Part shown: piece after piece, positions 29,391 through 40,074 of the stretch
How positions within the stretch are numbered: the first letter of the stretch is position 1
How the letters are laid out: each line of letters begins with the position of its first letter
Source of the DNA: Pseudomonas sp. MRSN 12121
Lineage (GTDB): Bacteria > Pseudomonadota > Gammaproteobacteria > Pseudomonadales > Pseudomonadaceae
Length of the DNA: 64,000 bases
Assembly: GCF_000931465.1 (NCBI RefSeq)
Contig: NZ_CP010892.1
Location: forward strand, 6,595,388 to 6,659,387
Direction of reading: 5' to 3'
Notes under the pieces: model-generated
What the model saw: only the letters and a program-made list of their open reading frames with translations
The model's database searches: none
What the model was told of the DNA's origin: nothing
Made by a program: the position numbers and the translations under genes

Positions 29391-29971
29391 CTACTTCTCG
29401 CCGCTGCCCACCGATACCACATCGCTGCCGCGCCAGCGCCGCACCGAACGCTGGAAGAACAGGCTATTGGGCACCTGGACCATCGCCCCGCCGGTTCCGG
29501 CTTCCTCGGCTTCGATCAGCGAGGTGTACAGCAGATTGATCGCCACCACCCGGCCCTTGATGCCCGGCTTGTCGAGGGTGTCCACCAGTTCGACCACATC
29601 ACCGATGCGGAATGGGCCCACGGTGAAGATCAGAATCGCGCAGAGCAGGTTGGACAGCACGCTCCACATGGCGAAGAACGCCACCGCCGCCACCGCGACA
29701 AAGCCGGAAAGCGCGGTCCACAGCACCGTCGCCGAGACCCCGAGCCGGCCCAGGACGAAAATCAGCGCGCTGCCCATGATCAGCCAGCGCAGGCCTCCGC
29801 GCAGCGGCATCAGCAACTGCGGCGGAAAGGGATAACGTTCGCCCAGGCGAGTCAGGCCACGCGCGACAAAACGCTGGGCGAGGTAGCCGGCCAGCAAGAT
29901 CAGCAGGATCTGCACGGCGATCCACAGCGGCTCGATCCACTCGGCCGGCAACGGCAACTTGAAGGCCTCCA

Positions 29972-29972
<1 letters not shown>
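29391..29972 (-). CDS. Small MscS-type mechanosensitive ion channel
   Basis: 193 residues. Two or three N-terminal membrane helices, then the pore helix region LSGFVAVAAVAFFAMWSVLS and the beta domain FTVGPFRIGDVVEL at about 115-128. It is shorter than E. coli MscS because the C-terminal vestibule is cut to about 60 residues. Its ATG overlaps the ABC-F stop by one base, so the two genes are translationally coupled, an odd functional pairing. Confidence 0.9.
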
Positions 29973-31882
<1,910 letters not shown>

Positions 31883-31932
31883 AATGGCGGCGGAGTCTAC
31901 CAGCTTCGCTCGCAACTGGCGCGAGTAGCGAG

Positions 31933-32397
31933 ATGCCCTCTGACCTGTGGAGTTTCACCCTCAAGACCTACGCCCGCCCGGGCGTCGAAAAGGCTTGCCT
32001 GGACCTTCAGGCGGCCGGGGCCAATGTCTGTCTTTTGCTCTGTGCGGCCTGGCTGGGCGCACGCGGTGTGGCCTGCGATCCTCAACGCCTGCAACAGCTG
32101 CGGGCCCTGGGCCAACCCTGGCACGACGAAGTCGTCAGGCCGCTGCGGCAGCTGCGCACGCAATGGCGGCCGGCCGCGGCGATCGATCCGGAACTGGCAA
32201 GCCTGCGCGAGCGGGTCAAGGCATTGGAACTGGAGGCAGAACGGCAACTGCTGGTGCGCCTGGAAGCGCTGGCGGGGGAATGGCCGGGAGATGAAGCGCA
32301 AGATCTGATGAGCTGGCTGGAAGGACTGGCGGCCGAAGCCGCCAACCTCAACCGCGACGCGCTGCAGGCGCTGCGCGTCGCGGTGACCGACGCTTAG
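31933..32397 (+). CDS. TIGR02444 family protein
   Basis: 154 residues. DLWSFTLKTYARPGVEKACLD at the N-terminus, followed by NVCLLLCAAWLGARG, is typical of the TIGR02444 (DUF2390) family of gamma-proteobacteria. The rest is a charged helical segment. Function unknown. The stop overlaps the algP stop region on the other strand by four bases. In Pseudomonas it keeps company with algP and the ABC-F gene. Confidence 0.88.
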   Translation: MPSDLWSFTLKTYARPGVEKACLDLQAAGANVCLLLCAAWLGARGVACDPQRLQQLRALGQPWHDEVVRPLRQLRTQWRPAAAIDPELASLRERVKALELEAERQLLVRLEALAGEWPGDEAQDLMSWLEGLAAEAANLNRDALQALRVAVTDA

Positions 32398-33575
32398 GAA
32401 GCGCTGGTTGGCGTGGTGCTGACAGAAGCGGTCGGCGCTGGAGTGGCCGCGGTGGACGCTGCTGGAGCCGACGAAGGTGCCGCAGCAGCAGGTTTGGCTG
32501 CTGGAGCCGCTGGAGTGGCAGGCTTGGCGGCCGCTGGAGCGGTTGCCGGTTTGGCCGCAGGCTTGGCAGCGACAGGCTTCTTCGCGGCAGGCTTGGCAGC
32601 TGGTTTGGCAGCAGGTTTCGCCGCTGGCTTGGCAGCCGGTTTTGCTGCGGCAGGTTTCGCTGCTGCCGGCTTGGCCGCGCTGGAGGTAGCCGGCTTGGCA
32701 GCTGCGGGTTTGGCTGCAGGCTTGGCCGCGGGTTTCGCTGCAGCCTTCACCGAAGCTTTTGCCGCAGCCGGTTTCGCCGCAGGTTTCGCAGCGGTTTTTG
32801 CCGCGACCGGTTTGGCCGCAGGCTTGGCGGCAGCAGGTTTGGCCGCTGCAGTTTTAGCGGCAGGCTTGGCGGCAGGTTTGGCCACAGGCTTGGCTGCGGG
32901 TTTCGCTGCAGCCGGTTTGGCCGCCGCGGTTTTCGCAACAGGTTTGGCAGCCGGCTTGGCAGCAGGTTTAGCGGGGGCTTTTGCAGCAGCTGGTTTAGCG
33001 GCCGGCTTGGCAGCCGCGGGTTTGGCGGCGGCGGTTTTTGCGGCTGGCTTGGCAGCGGGTTTGGCCGCCGGTTTGCTGGCTGCTTTTACCGGTGCCTTGG
33101 CGGCAGGCTTGGCAGGCGCTTTGGCCGCTGGCTTGGCCGCGGCTTTCTGTGCGGGAGCTGCAGCCGGTTTGGCGGAACGAGTGCTCAGCACCTTGGCTGC
33201 AGCCTCTTTCACACGACCCACACCCTGGGCCAGTTTCAGGCTTTCCTGGGCATCGCGCTTGAGTTGCAGAATGTAGGCGCGGGTTTCGGATTGACGAGTC
33301 TTGAGCGCATCGAGCAGGTCTTCAAGTTCTTTCACCGCGTCCTTGGCCTTGGCTTGCGCCTTGGCCTTGCCGGCCGCCGCGGCGTCCTGCAGTTTGGTGC
33401 GCGACTTGTGCAGTTTTTCCTGTGCCTTACCGCGTTGCTTTTCCAGTTTGGCGAGCAATTTCTCAGCATCAGCCAAGGCTTGGGAACAAGCATTTTCCAA
33501 GTGCTCGAGCAGGCTGCTCGAAAGCTGTTGGAGCAAGTGCAACGGAGTATTTACAGGCTTCTTATTGGCCGACAT
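32394..33575 (-). CDS. algP: AlgP, histone H1-like alginate regulator
   Basis: 393 residues. The first 130 residues are a mixed-charge helical domain (SSSLLEHLENACSQALADAE, then a coiled coil of Lys/Glu/Ala). From about residue 135 on, the chain is a degenerate KPAAKPAA tandem array like the C-terminal tail of histone H1, ending in an Ala/Ser/Thr-rich tail. AlgP (AlgR3) of P. aeruginosa has the same layout and binds DNA; its effect on alginate expression is reported as indirect. Tail length varies between strains by repeat slippage. Neighbours match the algP-algQ region. Confidence 0.95.
   Translation of the reverse strand: MSANKKPVNTPLHLLQQLSSSLLEHLENACSQALADAEKLLAKLEKQRGKAQEKLHKSRTKLQDAAAAGKAKAQAKAKDAVKELEDLLDALKTRQSETRAYILQLKRDAQESLKLAQGVGRVKEAAAKVLSTRSAKPAAAPAQKAAAKPAAKAPAKPAAKAPVKAASKPAAKPAAKPAAKTAAAKPAAAKPAAKPAAAKAPAKPAAKPAAKPVAKTAAAKPAAAKPAAKPVAKPAAKPAAKTAAAKPAAAKPAAKPVAAKTAAKPAAKPAAAKASVKAAAKPAAKPAAKPAAAKPATSSAAKPAAAKPAAAKPAAKPAAKPAAKPAAKPAAKKPVAAKPAAKPATAPAAAKPATPAAPAAKPAAAAPSSAPAASTAATPAPTASVSTTPTSAS
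32430..33185. repeat. Tandem KPAA-coding degenerate repeat array
   Basis: About 750 bases of near-repeats of GCAGGTTTGGCCGCTGGCTT-like units, each twelve bases coding KPAA on the minus strand. Copies differ mainly at third positions. The array is inside algP and is expected to be unstable in length. Confidence 0.9.
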
Positions 33576-33768
33576 GGTTTACCTCCTGGCTGACGTGAGT
33601 TGCGGCTCATACTAGACCTCTGCTGCTACCGCCGCTAGGGCATGTTGACAGTATCGAATGCCATGCGTTGCAGAGGATTGAAAATGTTCTTCGCACGCCA
33701 GAAAGTTACTCACCAGCCGCCACATCCACACTGGCATAATCCACTCCGTCTCAGGCCGGAGAGTGCCC

Positions 33769-34434
33769 ATGTCGCGCTACCTTTTTTTATCCTTGTGCAT
33801 GTTGTTGCCGCTGGCTCAGGCCACTGAAGATTCGCAGAAAAACGATGCCCGCGATCTGGCCTACAGCCTGGGCGCCAGCCTGGGCGAACGCCTGCGCCAG
33901 GAGGTGCCGGACCTGCAACTCCAGGCCTTGGTGGAGGGATTGCAACAGGCTTATCAAGGCAAGCCGCTGGCCCTCAAGGACGAACGCATCGAACAGATTC
34001 TTGCCCAGCACGAGGCTCAGGTCAGCGAGCAGGCGAACAAGCCGGCGATCGAAGTTGCGCTGGAAAACGAACAGCGCTTTCTCTCGACCGAGAAGAAACG
34101 ACCGGGTGTACGCGAACTGGAAAACGGCATTCTGCTGACCGAACTGGCACCCGGCAGCGGAGCCCGCCCGGGGGCCAATGGCTCAGTACAGGTGCGCTAT
34201 GTCGGGCGCCTGCCGGACGGCACGGTGTTCGACCAGAACGAGCAGCCACAGTGGTTTCGACTGGACAGCGTGATTGCCGGCTGGCGCAGCGCCCTGCAAC
34301 AAATGCCGACCGGGGCGAAGTGGCGCCTGGTGATCCCTTCGGCCCAGGCCTATGGTGCCGACGGAGCCGGCGACCTGATCGCCCCTTACACTCCTCTGGT
34401 GTTCGAGATCGAATTGCTGGGCGTCACCGGCTAG
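33769..34434 (+). CDS. FKBP-type peptidyl-prolyl isomerase
   Basis: 221 residues. Signal peptide (about 1-19, after QA) and an N-terminal FkpA/Mip dimerisation domain (DARDLAYSLGASLGERLRQE), then an FKBP domain from about residue 115 with VQVRYVGRLPDGTVFD and IPSAQAYGADG. Several family active-site aromatics are kept. It acts in the periplasm as a folding helper. ATG at 33769 is chosen over the GTG two codons upstream because GGAGA is better spaced. Divergent from algP. Confidence 0.92.
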   Translation: MSRYLFLSLCMLLPLAQATEDSQKNDARDLAYSLGASLGERLRQEVPDLQLQALVEGLQQAYQGKPLALKDERIEQILAQHEAQVSEQANKPAIEVALENEQRFLSTEKKRPGVRELENGILLTELAPGSGARPGANGSVQVRYVGRLPDGTVFDQNEQPQWFRLDSVIAGWRSALQQMPTGAKWRLVIPSAQAYGADGAGDLIAPYTPLVFEIELLGVTG

Positions 34435-34443
34435 GTCTTGGCC

Positions 34444-34482
34444 GAAACGAAAAACGGTGCGCATTGCGCACCGTTTCGTTCA
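34444..34482. terminator. Hairpin between convergent FKBP gene and algQ
   Basis: AACGGTGCGCATTGCGCACC with GTT completes a perfect ten-base stem flanked by AAAA and short T runs. T tract is modest, so efficiency is uncertain. Confidence 0.6.
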
Positions 34483-34497
34483 ATCTTGCGTTGCAAG

Positions 34498-34956
34498 TCA
34501 GGCCTGCAGCGCTGCCTCTTCCTTGTGCGCGTTGTGCAGCACTTCGATCAGGCAGTCTTCCAGTTCGAAGCGCTCATGCAGCAGGCCACCCAGCTCCTTG
34601 AACTTCTCCGCCACGCATTTGCCTGCGTCGCACAGATCGTTGAACGCCAGCAGCTTTTCAGTGATGACATCGATCCGAGGGTAGAGGGTTTCGGCCAGTT
34701 CGAGCCCGCGCTTGTCATTGAACGCCTTGGCTTCGCCGGTCAACTGCTCGTAGATTTCAAAGTGCCCGGCGGAAACGTAGTCGACGAGGATGGCGCAGAA
34801 CTCCTGCAACGGCTGCCGATTGTCAGCCAGTGCCTCAGGCTCTGCGCCGAGAGCATCGTAGGCCCGAACCAGTTCGTGACGCTCCTGCAACCAGCGATCG
34901 ATCAGCAGATGCACTCCGCCCCAGCGCTCCTGGGCATTCTGACAACTTTCGAGCAT
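34498..34956 (-). CDS. algQ: AlgQ, Rsd-type anti-sigma-70 regulator
   Basis: 152 residues from the ATG giving MLESCQNAQERWGGVHLLID, the N-terminus of known AlgQ; an upstream ATG adds nine residues. Rsd/AlgQ proteins are helical bundles that bind region 4 of sigma-70 (conserved W, D and H residues in ERWGGVHLLIDRWLQERHELV) and shift RNA polymerase toward alternative sigma factors. In P. aeruginosa it influences alginate, pyoverdine and virulence gene expression. The gene lies between algP and the dsbB-like gene as expected. Confidence 0.95.
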   Translation of the reverse strand: MLESCQNAQERWGGVHLLIDRWLQERHELVRAYDALGAEPEALADNRQPLQEFCAILVDYVSAGHFEIYEQLTGEAKAFNDKRGLELAETLYPRIDVITEKLLAFNDLCDAGKCVAEKFKELGGLLHERFELEDCLIEVLHNAHKEEAALQA

Positions 34957-35164
34957 GGCGATCTCTCTTCCCTTTTGGGTCATGCCGCTCTGAATCCGCC
35001 ACTGGGCTGAACATCGTCATTTGCCCAGGCAGAACAGCATCGAGCAACGTAAATGCGGTGACACGTGCGGGCCAGATTATGCCCGCTCGACAGCCGCTTC
35101 AAGGTACGCAGGCGATAAAGTTCATACAAGTGTTTAATCTTGAGCTCCGTCGCAAATTGGCGAC

Positions 35165-35686
35165 TCAAGCCCCGGCCGCCCTGCCCCGGCCTCGTGATAG
35201 AAGCAGCGCCAGGCGATAAACGCTCAGAATCAGCACCCCGATGAAGAACAGCAGGCTCCACTCCGCCGCGCTCATGTCCAGCAGCGTCCAGGTAACCTCC
35301 GCGCACTGTGCCGTACCGGTAAAAGCCAGCCGCAGGGCCCGCTCCCAAGGCAGGTTGCCGAGCATGAACGGCATGTCCGGCAGGCACGCCAGCAACTGAT
35401 CCGAAGGGATGTTCTGCAATAGCACATGGCGCCCGGCCGTGATGACGCCTCCCAGGCTGCAGAGCAACTCCAGCAGCCAGTACCCGATACTCGCCAGATA
35501 TTGTGGTGCATGCAGGACCGCCACCAGGCTGACCGAGGTCAACAGCAGGGCGAAGAAACGCTGCAGTACCCAGAGCAGGCAAGGCTCGAGCCCAACCCGG
35601 TACTCCAGGTGAAACGAAGCCCACAGGGCCAGGGCACCGATAAGAAATACAAGGCAGAACAGCGAGCGTGAGCCGGCCAGTGACAT
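35165..35686 (-). CDS. DsbB-family disulfide bond protein with altered first cysteine pair
   Basis: 173 residues with four membrane helices, the DsbB topology. DsbB passes electrons from DsbA to quinone with two periplasmic cysteine pairs. Here the second pair is present (LLACLPD and TAQCAEV), but the first-loop motif reads GLEPCLLWVLQR: the usual CXXC is CLLW, so the second Cys of that quinone-proximal pair is missing. The Arg after the motif is kept. In Pseudomonas this position between algQ and hemY holds dsbH/dsbB2. It may be inactive as an oxidase or have changed function; a second dsbB elsewhere would be needed. Confidence 0.85.
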   Translation of the reverse strand: MSLAGSRSLFCLVFLIGALALWASFHLEYRVGLEPCLLWVLQRFFALLLTSVSLVAVLHAPQYLASIGYWLLELLCSLGGVITAGRHVLLQNIPSDQLLACLPDMPFMLGNLPWERALRLAFTGTAQCAEVTWTLLDMSAAEWSLLFFIGVLILSVYRLALLLSRGRGRAAGA

Positions 35687-35838
35687 GGGGTATCCGCAAT
35701 GGAAGAAACAGGCAGCCACGGTAGAGAAAGCGCCCGCCCCTTTCAAGGCACGCGGCGTCGGGGGGCGACAGAACGAGCAGGCCGGATAGACTGGTCGCCG
35801 GGCGGGGCGCATCGAATGGCGCGCCCCGCCCTGGGAGG

Positions 35839-37077
35839 TCAGGCCCTGGCCGGTATCGGCAAGGGCAAGGCCAGCAGGCGTTCGTCCAGCAGCCCCAGGC
35901 CTTCCTGGAACAACTGGTTGCTGCGCTCGGTATCGCCCAGCTGCGCCAGCAGTCGCGCCAGCTCGGCACAGGCTTCCGGGTTGCGCTGCACGCGCAGGCT
36001 GCTTTCCAGATAATCCCGCGCCTTGCCCCAGAGACTGGTTTGCAGGCACAGGCGTCCGAGGGTCAACAGCAGGCTCGGATCGTTCGGATGGTCTTTGAGC
36101 CATTGCTCGGCGAACTGCAACTGCCGCGCCGGATCGCTGCCACGCAGCAAACCGTAGAGCCGCGCCAGGTGGCTGTCGTACTTGCGCTTGAGGGCTACCC
36201 GCAGCACCTCTTCGGCCTCGGCCTCGGCCCCCAGCTGGCGCAGCTGTTCGGCGTAGGCCAGCACCAGTTGCGGTTCCTGGCGCTGGGCGGCGGTCAACTG
36301 CTGCCAGGCCCGATTGAGCGATTGCAGGCCAACCGTGCCATTTTCCTCACGATGCGCCGCGAGGGTCAGGTTCTCGCCCCAGGCCCGGCGCTCCAGCTCC
36401 GCCAGTTCGCTGGCCGGCAGGACCTTGTCCTTGCGCAGCTCAGGCAGCAGGCGAATCACTGCCGACCAATCACCCCGCTGCTGATGCAGGCGCTGCAACT
36501 GCCGCAACACCTGAACGCTGTGCGGGTGACGTTCGTGCATTGCCTGCAGAGTGCTCAAGGCACCTTCGGTATCACCGCGATCGGTCTGTAGCTGGGCATG
36601 ACTCAAGGCCACCGCCAGCTCAGCCTGGGGCTGACGCTCCAGGGCACGCTCCAGAAGCTTGTCGCTTTCCTCGTAGTGCCCCTGCTCGTTCGCCGCCCGC
36701 GCCGCGCCGAGGTAATACAGCAACGGCTGGCGCTCGGCTTCGGCGGCCCGATGCAGATGCCGCTGCGCGCTGGCCCAGCGACCTTCGGCAAGGTCCATCT
36801 GGCCTTGCTCGATGGCGATCTGCACCCGACGACTGCGGTTGCGTCGCGACCAGGGATTGACCACGCCACTGGAGGCCATCACCAGCTCGATCAGTGCCTT
36901 GATGCCCCAGATCACCAGCCAGATCACCGCGATCAGGATGAGCGTCGCCCACAGGCTCGACTCATAGCGGAAGCTGTTGTAGGCCACCAGCACGTACCCG
37001 GCATGCTGGGCGATCGCCAGCCCAAGGAGGCCCGCTGCGGCGATGACCAGGAACAGAATCACATACAGGCGCTTCAT
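35839..37077 (-). CDS. hemY: HemY, heme operon TPR membrane protein
   Basis: 412 residues. Two N-terminal membrane helices (about 5-25 and 41-65) are followed by about ten TPR-like helical repeats (RWASAQRHLHRAAEAERQPL, HYEESDKLLERALERQPQAE and so on). This is the HemY of the gamma-proteobacterial hemCDXY operon, of unclear biochemical role, not the protoporphyrinogen oxidase of the same name. Overlaps hemX by four bases. Confidence 0.94.
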   Translation of the reverse strand: MKRLYVILFLVIAAAGLLGLAIAQHAGYVLVAYNSFRYESSLWATLILIAVIWLVIWGIKALIELVMASSGVVNPWSRRNRSRRVQIAIEQGQMDLAEGRWASAQRHLHRAAEAERQPLLYYLGAARAANEQGHYEESDKLLERALERQPQAELAVALSHAQLQTDRGDTEGALSTLQAMHERHPHSVQVLRQLQRLHQQRGDWSAVIRLLPELRKDKVLPASELAELERRAWGENLTLAAHREENGTVGLQSLNRAWQQLTAAQRQEPQLVLAYAEQLRQLGAEAEAEEVLRVALKRKYDSHLARLYGLLRGSDPARQLQFAEQWLKDHPNDPSLLLTLGRLCLQTSLWGKARDYLESSLRVQRNPEACAELARLLAQLGDTERSNQLFQEGLGLLDERLLALPLPIPARA

Positions 37078-38213
37078 GGGCTGGTCTCCTGCACCGGGTT
37101 CGCGGCAGGCTTGGCCAGTGGCTTGACCGACTCTTCAGCGCTCAGGTTGCGGCGTTCCAGATAGGCTTGAACGGCACCCAGGGTCTTGGCCAGGTCCGGA
37201 GTCAGCACCGTGACCGGCTGTTTGCTCAACTCGGAGACGCGTTCGAGCATGAGTTTGCTCTGTGGGTTGTCCTGGTTGAAGTTGCCCTTCAACACATCGC
37301 GAGCCTCGGCCAATGCCTGGGTGTAGACCGGTGCCTGGCCATTGAGCGCCGCCCACTGGGCCTGCTCCAGGGCCAGGCTCAGGGCCAGGCGCACCTGCGT
37401 CAGGCTCTGACCGGCGAGCAGCGGCCGCACATTCTTGTCGGCATCGAAGTCGATGCGAATGTAACGCGAGATCTGCTCCCACCATTGCGCCCAGCGGCTG
37501 GCGCCGTCGCCATCGGCGGTCAGGCCCAGCAACGAGCCGCCACGGTCGTGATACTCGGGCGCCAGCTCGGTGAGCTCGACCACCTGATCACGCAAGGCGC
37601 CCAACTGCAGGAACAGCCCGGTGCGATCCGGCTGCTCGGTGCTGCGCAAGGCTGCGAGGCTCTTGGCCAACTGTTCACGTGCGGCAAAAGAACCGGGATC
37701 GTTCTGCTCGCGCAGGATCTCGTCGGCGCCCTGTACCAGCGCCTGCGCGCTGCTGATGTCCTGCAAGGCCGAGAGACGCAGGCTGGCAAGACGCAGCAGG
37801 TGTTCCGCCTCGGCCAGGCGCCAGTCCTTGCGGCTGGCGCCCAGTACGCTCTCCAGTCGCTGGCTGAGGCGCTGCTGGTCACCTTGCAACTGCGCGACCA
37901 GGCGACGGCGCTCTTCCAGTTCGCCGGCCGGCGGCAGTTGCTCCAGGCGTGTGCTGAGACGCTGCGAGTCGAGCTTCAGGCTCTGGGCTTCATCGCCCAG
38001 GGCCTGCAACTGCCCCAGTTGCTGTTGATGGTTGGCCTGCAGGTTGCGTACCTGCCAGACACCCCAGCCACCGGCAGCGACGCCGGCCGCCCCCAGCAAC
38101 AGGGCCAGGATCGCCAACCCGTTGCCACGGCGCTGCGGAGCAGGGGTTGTGGGTTCAGCCGGTGCATCGAGGACCGGCTGGGCATCATCTTTAGGCAAGG
38201 CTGTTTCGCTCAC
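37074..38213 (-). CDS. hemX: HemX, heme operon membrane protein (annotated uroporphyrinogen-III C-methyltransferase)
   Basis: 379 residues from a GTG start with AAGGA upstream, giving SETALPKDDAQPVLDAP. After a Pro/Ala-rich cytoplasmic tail there is one membrane helix (about 35-55), then a long periplasmic coiled-coil and helical region. No S-adenosylmethionine motif is visible, so the usual methyltransferase name is not supported. It probably scaffolds heme-synthesis enzymes with HemY. Seventeen bases after hemD, four-base overlap with hemY. Confidence 0.92.
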   Translation of the reverse strand: MSETALPKDDAQPVLDAPAEPTTPAPQRRGNGLAILALLLGAAGVAAGGWGVWQVRNLQANHQQQLGQLQALGDEAQSLKLDSQRLSTRLEQLPPAGELEERRRLVAQLQGDQQRLSQRLESVLGASRKDWRLAEAEHLLRLASLRLSALQDISSAQALVQGADEILREQNDPGSFAAREQLAKSLAALRSTEQPDRTGLFLQLGALRDQVVELTELAPEYHDRGGSLLGLTADGDGASRWAQWWEQISRYIRIDFDADKNVRPLLAGQSLTQVRLALSLALEQAQWAALNGQAPVYTQALAEARDVLKGNFNQDNPQSKLMLERVSELSKQPVTVLTPDLAKTLGAVQAYLERRNLSAEESVKPLAKPAANPVQETSP

Positions 38214-38230
38214 GTATCCATCCTTTGCGT

Positions 38231-38998
38231 TTAGAGAACGGGCACGGGTTGCTCCCGTAACGCCGTTAGAAAGGCCGCGGCGCTGGCGCCACGGCAATCC
38301 ACAACTTTCTCGGCCCCAGCGGCACGCGCCATCTCGGCGACCCGAGGGCTCGGTACGAACAACGGCAACTGCGCTACCTCTGGCCACGCCTCGCCGGCCA
38401 GCTGCCGCAGGTGCTCGAAGCCCTGCCCACTGCTGACCACCAGCCCATTCAAGCGTTCCGCTCGAATGCGTTGCACCAGGGCTCCGTCGGCATAGTGCGG
38501 CAGGTCGCGGCGGTAGAGTTCCAAATAGTCGACACTAGCACCTTGGCCGCGCAAACGTTCAGCCAGCAGCTCGCGACCACCCTCCCCGCGGATGATCAGC
38601 ACCCGCGCAGCCGACGGTGCAATAGCCTCGCGCAACTGGGGAAGTTCAAGCAAGGCTTCACTGTCGTCGCCCTGTTCGGGGAAAAACACCTCCAGGCGAT
38701 GCTCGGCCAGAATCTGCGCCGTAGCGGCGCCCACGCTGAACCAGCGTTGCTCGGGCGGCCGAGGCCAGAACTGCTCGAGCAGGTGCACGGCCATTCGCGC
38801 GGCCGGCTTGCTGACCACGATCACCGCACGATACAGGGGCAGGTCGCGCAGCAGAGCACGCTGGGCATCGCCGAAAGGCAGGGCGGCGATTTCCAGAAGA
38901 GGCAGGCTGCTGCTGAATACACCCGCCTCGTCCAGCGTCTCGGCCAGCAGTGCCGACTCGTCCGCAGGGCGGGTCAGCAACACACGCCAACCGGTCAC
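38231..38998 (-). CDS. hemD: Uroporphyrinogen-III synthase HemD
   Basis: 255 residues. Bilobed HemD fold seen as GWRVLLTRPADESALLAETL at the start and the second-lobe segment VLIIRGEGGRELLAERLRGQGA. The enzyme closes hydroxymethylbilane into uroporphyrinogen III. Sequence conservation of the family is low, but its position overlapping hemC by four bases makes the call secure. Confidence 0.95.
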   Translation of the reverse strand: MTGWRVLLTRPADESALLAETLDEAGVFSSSLPLLEIAALPFGDAQRALLRDLPLYRAVIVVSKPAARMAVHLLEQFWPRPPEQRWFSVGAATAQILAEHRLEVFFPEQGDDSEALLELPQLREAIAPSAARVLIIRGEGGRELLAERLRGQGASVDYLELYRRDLPHYADGALVQRIRAERLNGLVVSSGQGFEHLRQLAGEAWPEVAQLPLFVPSPRVAEMARAAGAEKVVDCRGASAAAFLTALREQPVPVL

Positions 38999-39936
38999 TC
39001 TTCGCCTGCCTCGCCATAGACCGCGCGCAGGATATCCTCGGCGCCCTGGGCCAGCAGGTCGTCCGCCACCTGCACCCCCAGCATCGACGCGGCGCTACGC
39101 GAGGCGCGTGCCTCGGCGCTGAGCAGCACGCCGCCGCTCGGCTCGCCGACCAGGCCGCGCAACCACAGTTGATCGCCTTCGAGCACGGCATAGCAGGCAA
39201 TCGGCACCTGGCAGCCACCATTCAGGTGTTTGTTCAGCGCCCGTTCGGCAGTGACCCGGTCCGCCGTATCGGCATGGTGCAGCGGCGCCAGCAGCCCGTG
39301 GATCTCGCTATCGGCAGTGCGGCACTCGATACCCACCGCGCCCTGGCCGCCGGCTGGCAGGCTGTCTTCGACGCTGATCGAAGAACTGATGCGATCTTCG
39401 AAGCCGAGGCGGATCAAGCCGGCGGCGGCCAGGATGATGGCGTCGTATTCGCCAGCATCGAGCTTGGCCAGGCGGGTGTTGACGTTGCCGCGCAGAAAGC
39501 GGATCTGCAGGTCCGGGCGACGCGCCAGCAGCTGCGCCTGGCGACGCAGGCTGGAGGTGCCCACCACGCTGCCCGCGGGCAGCTCGTCGAGGCTGGAATA
39601 GGTGTTGGAGACAAAGGCATCGCGCGGGTCTTCGCGCTCACAGATGCAGAACAGGCCCAGGCCTTCCGGGAAATCCATCGGCACGTCTTTCATCGAGTGC
39701 ACGGCAATGTCCGCTTGGTTCTCGAGCAGCGCGGTTTCCAGTTCCTTGACGAACAAGCCTTTGCCACCGATTTTCGACAGCGGTGAATCGAGCAGCTTGT
39801 CCCCACGACTGACCATGGGCACCAACGTGACGAGCAGTCCCGGGTGAGCGGCTTCCAGACGAGCTTTGACGTATTCGGCTTGCCAGAGGGCCAGGGCACT
39901 TTTGCGAGTGGCGATGCGGATTTCGCGAGAGGACAT
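38995..39936 (-). CDS. hemC: Hydroxymethylbilane synthase HemC
   Basis: 313 residues. Joins four porphobilinogens into hydroxymethylbilane. IATRKSALALWQAEYVKARL at the start, VHSMKDVPMD near 79-88, the substrate-binding GTSSLRRQAQL and the dipyrromethane attachment Cys242 in LNGGCQVPIACYA are all present. First gene of hemCDXY; promoter expected in the 138 bases between it and algR. Confidence 0.97.
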   Translation of the reverse strand: MSSREIRIATRKSALALWQAEYVKARLEAAHPGLLVTLVPMVSRGDKLLDSPLSKIGGKGLFVKELETALLENQADIAVHSMKDVPMDFPEGLGLFCICEREDPRDAFVSNTYSSLDELPAGSVVGTSSLRRQAQLLARRPDLQIRFLRGNVNTRLAKLDAGEYDAIILAAAGLIRLGFEDRISSSISVEDSLPAGGQGAVGIECRTADSEIHGLLAPLHHADTADRVTAERALNKHLNGGCQVPIACYAVLEGDQLWLRGLVGEPSGGVLLSAEARASRSAASMLGVQVADDLLAQGAEDILRAVYGEAGEE

Positions 39937-40074
39937 GGATCAATCCGTACTGAAGAAAATACGGCAGATGATAACAGCTCAGCCAAATCGGCTTTGACTT
40001 GTATCAGAGCTGCAGCCCCTCCCTGGCTGCAGAAACGCCCTGGACGCGATGCAGAAGCCCCCGGACGCCCGGCT

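Noticed and set aside
32413..33276. Plus-strand Ala/Gly/Leu-rich frame opposite algP
   Set aside because: Produced by the KPAA-coding repeat read in reverse; no start context and no conserved family.
37074..38213. HemX as a real uroporphyrinogen-III C-methyltransferase
   Set aside because: No S-adenosylmethionine-binding motif; one membrane helix plus coiled coil instead.
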